Assembly (NCBI GenBank): GCA_023974075.1
Contig: JAMFTG010000255.1
Location: 1 to 64,000 of the forward strand
Direction of reading: 5' to 3'
Length of the DNA: 64,000 bases
Source of the DNA: Chaenocephalus aceratus
Lineage: Eukaryota; Chordata; Actinopteri; Perciformes; Channichthyidae
Made by a program: the position numbers and the translations under genes. Positions 1 through 17,749 of the stretch are shown in pieces; position 1 is the first letter of the stretch, and each line of letters opens with the position of its first letter. The notes under the pieces are model-generated. The model searched no databases, was not told the DNA's origin, and saw only the letters and a list, made by a program, of their open reading frames with translations.

Positions 1-339
1 GGATAGATAGCATAGATAGATAGATGGATGGATAGATGGATGGATGGATGGATGGATGGATAGATGGATAGATAGATGGATGGATAGATGGATAGATAGA
101 TAGATGGATGGATGGATAGATAGATAGATAGATGGATGGATGGATAGATGGATAGATAGATGGATAGATGGATGGATAAATAGATAGGTAGATAGGTAGG
201 TAGGTAGATAGATAGATAGATAGATAGATGGATAGATAGATGGATAGATAGATATATAGATGGATGGATGGATGGATGGATAAATAGATGGATGGATAGA
301 TGGATGGATGGATGGATGGATGGATGGGTAGATAGACTT
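1..339. repeat. GATA/GATG microsatellite
   Basis: Imperfect tetranucleotide tract of GATA and GATG units. It runs directly into a short sequence at about 335-375 (TTTATTAATCCCC, then AATTGGGAAATG) that resembles the 3' end of common fish LINEs/SINEs read on the minus strand. The microsatellite is therefore probably the expanded simple-repeat tail of an old retroposon. The remaining bases to 753 are AT-rich intron sequence with no feature I recognise. Confidence 0.85.
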
Positions 340-753
340 TATTAATCCCCAATTGGGAAATGATTTTGTTCCAGGATCAATGTGCTCAACATTAACATAC
401 AAATAAATAAAAGTGGAAACATTTTTAAATTAAAAATAGTATAAACCAATATGAACAATGTACACAATTCTGGATAATTAAAATGTTAATTTTAATGACC
501 TTTCAGATTTCCTTATTAGCCCCACTAATTATTGATTGTTTTATTTAAGTATCCCAGTAATGTCTGTTGCATGTTTTAAATGTATTGTGTTTACTTGTTT
601 AAAATGAAATGTGTTTTCGGTTGACTTTTGAACTCTGTCCCGGGACTACAGGTGAGAAACAGCCTCTCGTCTAACTCTGGCACGCTTACAGGAATGTTCA
701 TTAACGTGCACGGTCCCTGTTAAAGAAACGCATCTGTTGTGTCCCTGGGTCAG

Positions 754-7195
<6,442 letters not shown>

Positions 7196-7483
7196 AAGAG
7201 ACCTTGGTACGACGTGAAGCTCGATGGATGTCAGCATTCAGAGTGCTCATGTTTGCTTGCTGGGATTCATTCATGGATGTGTTTGAAAAGCTAACGACGG
7301 GTTCATGGTTCAGGGCTCGCCGGTACGTTCACTCTTAGTGTTGTGTTAGTGTGCTGCTGCCTTTGGCCACACCATCGCTCTTCACATCGATCTGTTCTCA
7401 ACATGTCGTGCATCTCGATAACGTGTTCATCGTGACGAGAGGAGGCGAGGCGGGTTGTATTCATCTCATTCTCACTGTCTGCA

Positions 7484-7489
7484 AATAAA
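7484..7489 (+). terminator. smc6 poly(A) signal AATAAA
   Basis: Canonical AATAAA followed by GTGCATTCC, about 290 bases after the smc6 stop codon. This is a plausible 3' UTR length, and no better signal occurs earlier. Confidence 0.75.
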
Positions 7490-7913
7490 GTGCATTCCTG
7501 TCGGCCTACAACGAAACCTCTTCAATCACTTTCCTAAAAGGGAACCCGATGTTCGGCGTTACGAATACTGAGCGGACATTTTGGGGTTTCCTTGTTGTTT
7601 GATGTTCATCGATAGCCATTGAAATGAGCCGATTAGCGTACACTGGCACAAACACCGTGATGAGCCTTTTCCTAAATATCAACATAATTACAATATTTAT
7701 TTCAGCATCGACATAAAAACTGAAACATGTGGAGTTATAGCATCAATTCCATGTTAGAAGTTAGACGCATCTTGCGCTTTTACAGCGTGGCCAACTGTGG
7801 GCGCCGGGCTGGAGTGAGATGGTGATATCGTGGGTTTGATTACACACATGCGCACTAAAGGACTGCTATCGTGTCAGCAGCGGGACCTTAGCGTATATAT
7901 AGGATATACAAAT

Positions 7914-8713
7914 TAGTGCTGGAGCGACGCGTCGACTTCAAAATATCGTCGACGACATATTTCCGCGTCGACGCGTCGCTACACACACCTGGGTCACCCA
8001 CAGCAACAAGCAGTTCTAGCTGTGGTGGCTACCATTAGCAGCTAGCATTTGCTCTCCGATTTTTACATTAAAATGGAATTATGGATTATAAATTCAATCA
8101 TTTTTTTATACATAGACGTTAAAAACCTATGGATCAACCGATTCAGCCGCGTGTTTTCTCGTTTTAATGCCATTGAACACGTCTTTTGATCAGATTGACA
8201 GCTACGGTGGTGAGACGATCTCCCTAGAAGCTCTGTAAAGGTACGTGTTGTGATGACTGTATTTGCTTCCCCTGTCCGAGTCCGGATCACTCAGTGATGA
8301 TACTATACCTACATAATCTGTGGAGTCTCAGCTTTAATCGGATATCTTGTCTGTGCAGCTACGATAAGTAATAAGAGTACTTTTATCTTGAGTTCTGTGC
8401 CAATGTCCGTTAGCATTTTTCGCTCAGGGGTCATTTAGATGCTTCTTATGAGACTTGTGTTTTGTTTTGGTAAACATGGTTTGTATCGTCAGTTAGCTGA
8501 GATTATTCCCGTTAATCTGGTATAACACATGAATAGGTTCTTAAATATTAAGATGCCCTGAGACACAGTGTCGTGAAAAAAATATTTTTTACATTACGTT
8601 TTTTTTACATTACATTTTTTATGAATTGAACAACAGAAAAATAATCGTTAGATTAGTCGACTAATAATCGCCCGATTAATCGTTTTCAAAATAATCGTTT
8701 CCCCCCAGCACTA
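7914..8713. mobile_element. non-autonomous hAT element
   Basis: Ends TAGTGCTGG and CCAGCACTA are inverted. It is flanked by 8-bp duplications ATACAAAT and ACACAAAT, which differ at one base. Near the left end is a nested palindrome, GCGACGCGTCGAC...GTCGACGCGTCGC. The subterminal ATTAGTCGACTAATAATCG type sequence near the right end is typical of a common fish hAT group. The ~800 bp have no convincing coding region. Confidence 0.85.
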
Positions 8714-8938
8714 ACACAAATACACAAAATTGGACTGTGAAGCCGACAATTGAGCGGCCCGACCAAGCAAGGAGGCACAACGTCCACAAATATAACCCGG
8801 TGTGGGCATTTATTAAATCATAAACATATGACACGCCTCAATCTGCTGCCCACGTGAACACAGCCACCACAAGGATCTCTCACACACTACCAGCCCCCAC
8901 ACAGACAGGGCAACGGAGCCTAAATACCCACACACAGG

Positions 8939-8986
8939 TGGGGGGGGGGGCAACACAGGTGGGGGGGGGGGGGGGGGGGGGGGGGG
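8939..8986 (+). repeat. poly-G runs
   Basis: Two uninterrupted G tracts (about 11 and 26 bases) separated by CAACACAGGT. They are strong G-quadruplex candidates and also error-prone for sequencing, so the exact length is unreliable. Confidence 0.9.
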
Positions 8987-9169
8987 CAACACAGGGCACC
9001 AGGTGAACACAATCAACCACAATGAGGCTACACAACCAGGCCGAGATCCATGGGCCCAGAGATCACCTCCTTGACATGGACACAGACTACAAAGGGCACG
9101 AAGTTTCATCCACTATGTTTGCCTCTTTGCACTTTCTGTTTTCTTCAAGGTTGTGTCTTCCTGGTCGAA

Positions 9170-9225
9170 TGCACTTATTGTAAGTCGCTGTGGATAAAAG
9201 CGTCAGCTAAAATGTGATGTAAATG
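9170..9225 (+). repeat. L2-type LINE 3' tail
   Basis: Contains GTAAGTCGCTGTGGATAAAA then GCGTCAGCTAAAATG, the highly conserved 3' end of fish L2-like LINEs and the SINEs that share it. The same motif, inverted, ends the L2 copy at 24.8 kb in this window. Confidence 0.8.
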
Positions 9226-9554
9226 ACTGCTATCGTGTCAGCAGCGGGACCTTAGCATACAGTATATAGGATATACAATATATACAAATACACAACATTG
9301 GACACAGACTATAAAGGGCACACAGTTTCATTCCCTATTGAAAGTCAAACACATGTTTGTTTCCACTGTTTTATTGTGTGCCTGTCGCGATAAGCAATTA
9401 ATTGACTTATCGTACGATAAATAAAAATGAACTCGATAAATTGTCATTTACACAGGCCTTATTTCTAAAAGAGAATCCCAGTTTCAATTTCCTTAAGAGA
9501 TTGTCAATATGTGGTTTGAAGCAGAGATGTTGATCTCTAGTGATGCCTAAGTAT

Positions 9555-10692
9555 TGATAGAGATTTAAAGGGATAACTGGTCCGCTTTTCAAACAACACG
9601 CTGGTTATCATTCAGGAAGGAATCCAGAGCTACCAAGTAACCGTTAAACAATCATCTACTTTAACGGTAATATGACAATGCAATACAATCAATACAGTTA
9701 TCTTTGGGATCCCATATTTACCTGAGGTCACGTGAGCCAGCCAGAGGAAAAGACTGAACCCAGCGTGGTCCCTGTGTTTATACAAGCTAACAATGGGAGG
9801 AGTTATCTGATCCTCCCTTTCAGACCTCCGTGATTAGCCGCGTTCACACTGCGGTACTTTTCCCACAAAGGTTCATGGAACTTAGTTCATGATCGCGTTC
9901 ACACCAAAAAGAGCCGGTACTAAAGTAGTTCATGCGAACCTTTTTACCCGCTCGAAAGTCCCTGCTAGAGAGCAGGGACTTTCGAGCGGCTCTTTTTTGA
10001 GAAAAGAGCTATATTCCTGATTGGCTGGGCGGATTGCAAACCACGCCCCGTAACACTCCCAAAGAGTTTTGTGAAGCCGCCATTTTATTATCCTTGCCTT
10101 AGCATTATTAGCATTAGCATGATTAGCATTAGCCCATCGCAGAAACGCAGAGAGACTAACTTATGGCAACACAAAATAAAACATGGGAGCGGTGGAGATG
10201 AGGAGGAAGCCTTCCCCAACTCCGGGGACTCCGGGCGGCAGTATACGCCGTGAAGTGGTTTGCGGCCTGCCAGTAAACCCAAAGCAGAAGAAGAAGAAGA
10301 AGAAGAAGAAGTGACGTCAGCGGCTTCATTTGCCTAATCCTCCCCCAGGGACTTTTTCCGGTGTGAACGCGATCTGTACTTAGTTCATGAGAACTAAAGA
10401 GTTCGCATGAACCTTTGTGGGAAAAGTACCGCAGTGTGAACGCGGCTATAGGCCGCCCAAATCTCACCAACACCTCAAATCTTAGGTCTCCCCAATCACA
10501 GTAGCTCAGCTCCATTATCTTCTAGATCTGAGTTGAATGCAAGTCAAACCCTCACCTTCCCCCATCTTCCTTTGTCCTCAACACCACATGTCAACCGGCC
10601 CCAAATCCAGCTCACAGTTTTACACAAATCATTTCCCATTTTAAGCTTATTCATAGTTTGCTAACATGAATACATACAAATATTTCACTACA
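9555..10692 (-). mobile_element. probable solo LTR inserted in the LINE RT
   Basis: On the minus strand the insertion begins TGTAGTG and ends CTATCA (TG...CA). It is flanked by a perfect 4-bp duplication (GTAT on the plus strand, 9551-9554 and 10693-10696). It splits the RT reading frame between two conserved motifs. Excluding the nested element at 9837-10446 it is about 530 bp, with a TATAAA-like box. No internal gag or pol sequence is present, as expected for a solo LTR. Confidence 0.6.
9837..10446. mobile_element. MITE with ~41-bp terminal inverted repeats
   Basis: The left end GCCGCGTTCACACTGCGGTA, continuing through CTTTTCCCACAAAGGTTCATG, is repeated perfectly inverted at the right end, for about 41 bp. 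Flanks are ATTA and TATA without a clear duplication. Internally, 9952-9987 is a perfect hairpin around AAAGTCCCTGCT. It is nested in the probable solo LTR. The family is unassigned; Harbinger-like is possible. Confidence 0.85.
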
Positions 10693-11325
10693 GTATCTGT
10701 AGGTGCAGCTTCAATGGGGTTCTGCTGTGCAGACATGATGCAGGGAAGAACAGTTGGTAACGTTCTCTTATTGGAAAACAACACGCCTTTTCTCTCGTCT
10801 GAATTTAACACCAACCTGAGGTGGAACAGATGTGACTGAAAAGTGTCCAAAGCAGACGCTCAAATGCAAGCGCAACCGTGCTAGCACAACAGTATCGTCT
10901 GCATATAGATGAACAGAGGCATCAATACTTTGACCCACATCATTTATATGAATAGGAAAAAGGGTGGGTCCCAAGACCGAACCTTGAGGAACGCCTCTGG
11001 GCACATTACGAAAGCTTGAGGAGAGACCGCTGAATTCTACACATGCGATTTGAAAGATAGTTTGCAAACCAGCCAACGGCTTGGTCAGACAGGCGAGGTG
11101 GCTTCAGGGCCCACGTATCAAATGCCTGGCACAAGTCAATAAAAAGGGCAGCACAGTAGCTCTTTGCGTCCAAGCCTTCAACAATGTCGTTTGGGTTGGA
11201 TCTGAAGATTACTTGTTGGTGTGTTCCTGCCATGTTGTATTGTAATGCTCTGCTCGGGTCCACCAGGGGTCTTTTTGATCGTTACTGTTCCCCTTACTTT
11301 CTTTATTGCTTCTGCGAATGAAACT

Positions 11326-11505
11326 TTGTCTGCACCTCTCTGGCCTCTCTCTGCACCTCTCTGGCCTCTCTCTGCACCTCTCTGGCCTCTCTCTGCACCT
11401 CTCTGGCCTCTCTCTGCACCTCTCTGGCCTCTCTCTGCACCTCTCTGGCCTCTCTCTGCACCTCTCTGGCCTCTCTCTGCACCTCTCTGGCCTCTCTCTG
11501 CACCT
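11326..11505 (+). repeat. 21-bp minisatellite
   Basis: About eight copies of CTCTCTGGCCTCTCTCTGCAC. The length is a multiple of three, so several frames stay open. On the minus strand it lies directly upstream of the LINE RT remnant and may be an expansion inside that element's ORF. From 11510 to 12160 I recognise nothing, apart from a short GCGTTGTCAT triplication near 11651. Confidence 0.9.
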
Positions 11506-12162
11506 CACATCCTCCAAACGCAGCACTGATCTCCTCCGCGGTTACTACATTTAACCTTTGCATCCCTTTCACATTTCCCATCCTCATGTTGTCCTCCGCA
11601 TCTCGCACCCCTTAGCCGTCCTTCACACCGCTGCGCTGTGTGCCCCATGCGTTGTCATGCGTTGTCATGCGTTGTCATGCGTTGACCTGAGAGGCTGGGA
11701 TGTACTCCCTAACCATGGAGTTCAGATATCCCAGTTAAGCTTCTCTCAAACTGAATGAGAACTGATGTTCCTTTGAGGGTGCCATCCCGTCTGCTTTGCA
11801 GCCTTGTGACTTCCACTACTTTGCCTCCTTTGAATTCTCTTTGAACGTCTTCCATCCACATGTCCAATGACTCCTCTCAGTTTAGCCATTGCTCCTTCCT
11901 TTTCTCCCCGTTCAGTGACTTCATTCCCAGCATCTCTTCCTGCTGCTGTTTGTTATTGGCGTGTATCAAAACCCGCTTGTTGTTCATGAATTTAGCTCAT
12001 TTCATTTTTCCAATCTCTTCTTCAACTGCTTGGTAACTTTAATCGGGTGGAAATGCCCACCATCCTGATTGAGTTATGTTACAACTTTCCACTCGTGTTC
12101 TAGTTGTTGGCTGACTTTTGATGTTGAGCTTTGTCTGCTTCGCCCGACCAACTTGGTGCTCT

Positions 12163-13674
12163 CGCCGAGCCACCTCTCACCGAGCCATCTCTCTCCGAGC
12201 CATCTCTCCCCGAGCCACCTCTCGCCGAGCCACCTCTCCCCGAGCCACCTCTCGCCGAGCCACCTCTCGCCGAGCCACCTCTCGCCGAGCCACCTCTCGC
12301 CGAGCCACCTCTCCCCGAGCCACCTCTCGCCGAGCCACCTCTCGCCGAGCCACCTCTCCCCGAGCCACCTCTCGCCGAGCCACCTCTCGCCGAGCCACCT
12401 CTCGCCGAGCCACCTCTCCCCGAGCCACCTCTCCCCGAGCCACCTCTCGCCGAGCCACCTCTCGCCGAGCCACCTCTCGCCGAGCCACCTCTCTCCGAGC
12501 CACCTCTCCCCGAGCCACCTCTCGCCGAGCCACCTCTCGCCGAGCCACCTCTCGCCGAGCCACCTCTCCCCGAGCCACCTCTCGCCGAGCCACCTCTCCC
12601 CGAGCCACCTCTCGCCGAGCCACCTCTCGCCGAGCCACCTCTCGCCGAGCCACCTCTCTCCGAGCCACCTCTCGCCGAGCCACCTCTCGCCGAGCCACCT
12701 CTCGCCGAGCCACCTCTCTCCGAGCCACCTCTCGCCTAGCCACCTCTCGCCGAGCCACCTCTCTCCGAGCCACCTCTCCCCGAGCCACCTCTCGCCGAGC
12801 CACCTCTCCCCGAGCCACCTCTCGCCGAGCCACCTCTCGCCGAGCCACCTCTCGCCGAGCCACCTCTCGCCGAGCCACCTCTCGCCGAGCCACCTCTCGC
12901 CTAGCCACCTCTCGCCGAGCCACCTCTCGCCGAGCCACCTCTCCCGAGCCACCTCTCCCCGAGCCACCTCTCGCCGAGCCACCTCTCCCCGAGCCACCTC
13001 TCGCCGAGCCACCTCTCCCCGAGCCACCTCTCGCCGAGCCACCTCTCCCCGAGCCACCTCTCGCCGAGCCACCTCTCCCCGAGCCACCTCTCCCGAGCCA
13101 CCTCTCGCCGAGCCACCTCTCCCCGAGCCACCTCTCCCCGAGCCACCTCTCCCCGAGCCACCTCTCGCCGAGCCACCTCTCGCCGAGCCACCTCTCCCCG
13201 AGCCACCTCTCCCCGAGCCACCTCTCGCCGAGCCACCTCTCCCCGAGCCACCTCTCGCCGAGCCACCTCTCGCCGAGCCACCTCTCGCCGAGCCACCTCT
13301 CCCCGAGCCACCTCTCGCCGAGCCACCTCTCCCCGAGCCACCTCTCCCCGAGCCACCTCTCCCCGAGCCACCTCTCCCCGAGCCACCTCTCGCCGAGCCA
13401 CCTCTCGCCGAGCCACCTCTCCCCGAGCCACCTCTCCCCGAGCCACCTCTCCCCGAGCCACCTCTCGCCTAGCCACCTCTCGCCGAGCCACCTCTCGCCG
13501 AGCCACCTCTCCCCGAGCCACCTCTCCCCGAGCCACCTCTCGCCGAGCAATCTCTCCCCGAGCCACCTCTCCCCGAGCCACCTCTCCCCGAGCCACCTCT
13601 CGCCGAGCCACCTCTCGCCGAGCCACCTCTCGCCGAGCCACCTCTCCCCGAGCCACCTCTCCCCGAGCCACCTC
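12163..13674 (+). repeat. ~1.5-kb minisatellite, 15-bp unit, ~100 copies
   Basis: Units of CGAGCCACCTCTCGC and CGAGCCACCTCTCCC with a few CTC and CCTAG variants. The frame changes near 12943 and 13090, where one base is missing from a unit. Long open frames on both strands (up to 530 codons, EPPLA or GERWL repeats) are by-products of the period. From 13675 to 13965 no feature is recognised. Confidence 0.97.
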
Positions 13675-13965
13675 TTCCTCTCAAAGCCCTCTTATTCCTC
13701 ACAGCTTTGATATCATCCATTCCATATCGTTTCTTTGGCTACCATTGGAGCTGGTTGACAGGATGAGACAGTCGATGTACACTTTATGCAAATCCGCCAA
13801 AATAACAGTCCAATGCTACCGTTTCTGTCTGTTTCCCAGTCTTCAGATTCGCTCTGAGCGTTCTGCAACACGTCTCCCACTTCACGTCCTTCTTCCGGTC
13901 CGACCAGCCGACGACTCCACTCACCTGTTGGTAGATGTTCCTCTTTAACATTCCTCCATCCTGCA

Positions 13966-14300
13966 GGAGCAGGTCCTCCTCCCAGAGGACTCTCCTCCAG
14001 CAGGAGCAGAGGACTCCTCCTCCAGGCCAGAGGACTCTCCTCCAGCAGGAGCAGGTCCTCCTCCCAGAGGACTCTCCTCCAGCAGGAGCAGGTCCTCCTC
14101 CCAGAGGACTCTCCTCCAGCAGGAGCAGGTCCTCCTCCCAGAGGACTCTCCTCCAGCAGGAGCAGGTCCTCCTCCCAGAGGACTCTCCTCCAGCAGGAGC
14201 AGGTCCTCCTCCCAGAGGACTCTCATCCAGCAGGAGCAGGTCCTCCTCCCAGAGGACTCTCCTCCAGCAGGAGCAGGTCCTCCTCACAGAGGACTCTCCT
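13966..14300 (+). repeat. 37-bp minisatellite
   Basis: About eight copies of a unit containing GCAGGAGCAGGTCCTCCTCC and CAGAGGACTCTCCTCCA. The period is not a multiple of three, so all frames cycle and it is non-coding. Confidence 0.93.
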
Positions 14301-14587
14301 CCCGGTAACAGTCGAGTCAACAATGGAAATAAATTGTTGTTTTTAATCACTTTTTTAAAATGCTATCTTTATCTACTTCTTTGTTTGTTTTGGAAACATA
14401 CATGCTTTAAAGGACTCTGTCCTCTGTGTTCATTGTCACTGTTGGAGCTATATATCTCTTTATATTATTTAATAGCTTAACATTTATTCTCTTGCTGTTT
14501 ACAGTGTTTAGTGTAAATGTATTCTTAGTTAGCGTCATAAGTAGTTTCTATGCTTTTATTTTGAAGGCACGTTCGGGCACTGGGTGA

Positions 14588-14690
14588 TGGGAGCACCCGG
14601 TGTGATTGGAGCACCTGATTGGAGCACCCGGTGCGGTCGGAGCACCCGGTGTGATTGGAGCACCTGATTGGAGCGCCCGGTGTGATTGTA
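14588..14690 (+). repeat. short tandem GAGCACCCGGTGTGATTG repeat
   Basis: Five or six irregular copies of GGAGCACCCGGTGTGATT with ACCTGATT variants. The GC-rich 14690-15350 stretch that follows shows no recognisable gene. Confidence 0.8.
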
Positions 14691-15354
14691 TATATTGGAG
14701 CCAGACGGGTGGAGGTGGAGCCGGAGCGCGAGCAGGCGAGCGGTCTCTGAGCAGGTGTTTCAAGCACACGAAGCAGAGCCGTAGGACCGGCTTCAGGAAG
14801 AGAGAGGGAGGAAACCGGTTCTCGCTCTCTATCATTGGGATGAAATGCACACATGGAGGTTCTGGTCTGGACCTGGATCGTTGCCCTGCGTACGGTCCGC
14901 TACCTCGTGCCTCAGCGGCTCTTTAGTTCTGGAGGATGCTGGCCGCCGCGGTCACGTTTAATTTGACCATTTATTTCAGGTTGATTTCCGAGTTATTTTC
15001 CATTCACTTGAGAGGTCTTTCGGGAAAGGGTTAACCCTGTGTGAGTCGTTGTCTTGCACACGGTGTTCCTTTGATGTTGAGGCTCGGCCGAGAATCCACT
15101 TTGATTTCAAAGTAAAATCAGCAGAAACGCAGTTTAATAAATGCTGTCGTGAGTTCAGGCGAAGCAGCAGAAGAGTGAAAAGTGACTTCATGAAATGCGG
15201 GAGTTACACTTGAAGCTGCAGTCGGATGAAGACCTGAGATCCTGTGCCACTTGTTAATACGTGATTCCTCATCATCATCATCATCATCCTGAGGAGGAAG
15301 AGGAGAGACGGCGGCCATGTTGAGAAACTCCTCACTTTATTGACAGACTTTTGG

Positions 15355-15356
<2 letters not shown>

Positions 15357-15451
<95 letters not shown>
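15357..15451 (+). repeat. (CA)n microsatellite
   Basis: An uninterrupted CA run of about 95 bp. Confidence 0.97.
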
Positions 15452-15453
<2 letters not shown>

Positions 15454-15519
15454 AATCTTGTGGTGAACATATACACACTGGCTAAGCCAAAGGTGATGTA
15501 GGCTTTTTGTTTGCGACAT

Positions 15520-15735
15520 GTATTCAAATATCACTAGTTATCCTAATAAACCTCTATCTGAGGAAAACACAAGCGACCATAGCACGTCCTTTCTCCAGAG
15601 AGCTATTGAAGCATTGATCCTCCCGCAGATCTTTTCATCTGCCGTATTAATAAAGTTTCCAAGTATTTTCACGCAACCTTCTGTGCAGAACATTATAAAA
15701 CAAGTATTCGTTATATTTGAAAAGTGTTCCTAAAG
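15520..15735 (+). repeat. repeat copy, inverted relative to 17750-17985
   Basis: Translates to SYPNKPLSEENTSDHSTSF then LQRAIEALILPQIFSSAVLI. The reverse complement of 17750-17950 gives SYLNKPLSEDNASSHNTPF, IQRAIEAHEEWILPQVFSSA. Similarity is clear at DNA level, so this is one repeat family in inverted orientation. I do not recognise the family or a protein domain. Confidence 0.65.
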
Positions 15736-16014
15736 ACTACATTAGTAATATACTCTACAGATATAAACACAACAAGTAAGGAAATCTGTTGGGTAGATTA
15801 TTTCTTTGTGGTAACAATGCTTCTCGGCTCTAAATCTGAAACCGTTGGAAAGCCTGTGTGTGGGATGAGCAGCTGAGTGTGTGGGGTGCGCCCAGGACAG
15901 ATGGGACAAATCTCCTCAAAGACTGTCATAAAAAAAGAAGCCATTCCCCAGATATGGATTATATGGAAAATATTTTTATCATAATAATAATAAATAATAC
16001 CTTACATTTATTAT

Positions 16015-16300
16015 AGCGCTTTTACAATGACTCAAAGCGCTTTACATATACACACATTACACAGATATCATACATGCAATGGTCAGAAACTGTGGACAAT
16101 ACCCACAGGAGCAGGTTCAGGTGAAGCGTCTTGCCCAAGGACACACCGGCTTTACAGACGCAGCAGTGGGTTTCACCCCTTGATCTGATGATCATTGCAC
16201 AGCGCCCTGCGCCACACCGTCCATCTTCACGCCTCGAGGTGCTTTTACAAGTACACATTGATATTATACATGTACTGTGGACAATACCCACAGGAGCAAA
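16015..16300 (+). repeat. fish interspersed repeat, one full and one partial unit
   Basis: Contains TAGCGCTTTTACAATGACTC, AAAGCGCTTTACATA and AGCGTCTTGCCCAAGGACAC, words seen in widespread fish repeats. The block TACATG...CTGTGGACAATACCCACAGGAGCA occurs twice (about 16071-16117 and 16262-16297). Confidence 0.6.
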
Positions 16301-16444
16301 TCCATGAAAAACAACAGCGATTTCACGTATTCAAAATGGCATTCAAAGGGTTAAAATCCTGAAAATGCCTGAGTGATACTTTAGAGTTTTATCGAGGGCT
16401 GAATTGACCACGGAACCCGAATCACGGCCGACCGAAGACCGTCC

Positions 16445-16912
16445 TGATCTGCTCTCTTGTAAGACAACTTCCGGTAGCAAAATATGGAACAGTCGTTTTT
16501 TTGTTTCTGTTTTCTAATGGTTTTATTTTTTGTTTTGAGAAGTAGAAATGAAAATCATCCCATTTTTTAAGTTTAGTAAATCCCTTTTTGACCATGATGA
16601 AGAAAAACATTTTTAAAATGAAAATTAAATATACACTGCCCAACCTGGAACCTCGGTCTGTGTATGTTTTGGTCATTGGATTTTCTTTTCGCAAATGGCT
16701 ATTCAAAAACAAGAAAACGACTGGATATTTAATTTGTTTTAAAATTGAAAAACCAAAATTGAAATACAAGGTGTTTTTCTTTATCATGGTCGAAAGGGAT
16801 TTACTAAACTTAAACAACGGGATGAGTTTCTACTTTTCAAAACAAAAAATAAAAAAAGATGTTTTCATATTCTGCTACCGGAAGTCACCTTACAAAATAA
16901 GAGCGCAGATGA
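16445..16912. mobile_element. foldback element with ~150-bp inverted arms
   Basis: The left arm (TGCTCTCTTGTAAG, CTTCCGGTAGCA, AGTAGAAATGAAAATCATCCC, AGTTTAGTAAATCCC, GACCATGATGAAGAAAAAC) is matched inverted by the right arm (16765-16912). The arms are about 90% alike by eye, with a ~150-bp spacer. No coding. 17000-17530 is AT-rich with nothing recognised. Confidence 0.75.
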
Positions 16913-17535
16913 AACTCACGGAAGTGATTTCAAAACAAAAGCACTCGTATGCTAAGATCACACTTTGAATCACGACATTATAGATTGTTTGATTGTGTGA
17001 GAGAAAAGAAATCCATATCCTCCTCTGAAACTTATTTAGTTCCTTTTCCATGTTATACTTATTACTTGCATTAGAACGTTTGCATGTTGAACCACATGCT
17101 GGATATCTTCCCCAGCCTCAAGGAAATACAATAAAATAAATGGATTCATAATTTTAAAAACTGATTAAAATGTATAAATTAATAATGTTGTGTGCAAACA
17201 TTTCAAATTTAAATATAAAATGAAAAAAAAGTTTACTTTTGAAATGATTTCTCACAAAAACCTTTCTAAATTATAGTAAATTATTAAAAAGGTTTAGTCA
17301 ATATACGTCTTTCTGCCTAAAATAGTTACAATTGAACGTAAACTATATCAAACACCACATGCAAGGCAATTAACCCACGTGTGCCCGCTATTTGAATTGA
17401 CTTTGGTTAGTTAATACAAAAATTGATATTATATATATAATATATAGCATATCATCGATGCCGTCTTTGTGAACACTTGTTTAATAAAATACTGCAAATG
17501 AAGAATATTTGTAATGTTCTGCACAGACTAGTGCG

Positions 17536-17737
17536 TTAACCCGTTCACCTGTTCAGCCCGAGCCTGTTTCCAGGTCTCAGGCTCCAAAAGGACTTTCCCA
17601 GAACAAATGGCCATATCTTCTAAAAGGGTTACATTCATAATCTGTGTTCTCAAAGCAAGGTTACCTGTGAGTTGGATGAAGAGGCGTCAGAATCAATATA
17701 GATGTTTTTATTTTAAAGTAAATTCAGATTGAACACA
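17536..17737 (-). repeat. interspersed repeat X, minus copy
   Basis: Same family as 29258-29434 + 35437-35606 and 54966-55314. Shared words include CATCTATATTGATTCTGAC, CATCCAACTCACAG and the end GGGTTAA. The TTAA next to CCC at the edge suggests a piggyBac-like terminus, but the other end was not defined. Confidence 0.75.
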
Positions 17738-17749
17738 GTAATAAAAAGT

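Larger units (their letters stand above)
7859..9330 (+). repeat. duplicated ~100-bp block, one copy split by insertions
   Basis: The block GACTGCTATCGTGTCAGCAG...GGATATACAAAT...CACAGACTA-AAAGGGCAC occurs twice. Copy A is at 7863-7913, 8714-8738 and about 9078-9110, and copy B at 9227-9330. Copy A is broken by a hAT element (7914-8713) and by a second ~340-bp insertion (about 8739-9077) that holds two long poly-G runs. Copy B carries neither. Confidence 0.8.
9407..11263 (-). pseudogene. non-LTR retrotransposon reverse transcriptase, broken in two
   Basis: Read on the minus strand. 11263-10693 encodes RT motifs in several frames: FIDLCQAFDT, GVPQGSVLGPTLF, then LYADDTVV with the catalytic YADD, then LRLVLNSDE. 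9592-9407 continues the same protein with YLGI, then FKPHIDNLLRKLKLGF. Between them lies a 1.1-kb insertion (9555-10692). Frames also shift within the first part, and part of the segment after AFDT is deleted. It is a dead LINE copy of a clade I cannot assign with certainty. Confidence 0.85.

Noticed and set aside
2..339. GATA-factor binding cluster
   Set aside because: The density of GATA words is an automatic result of the tetranucleotide repeat and gives no regulatory evidence.
12069..13710. Very long open frames on both strands (up to 530 codons)
   Set aside because: They are produced by a 15-bp period without stop codons. Several frames are open at once, composition is extreme, and no start, splice or conserved domain context exists.
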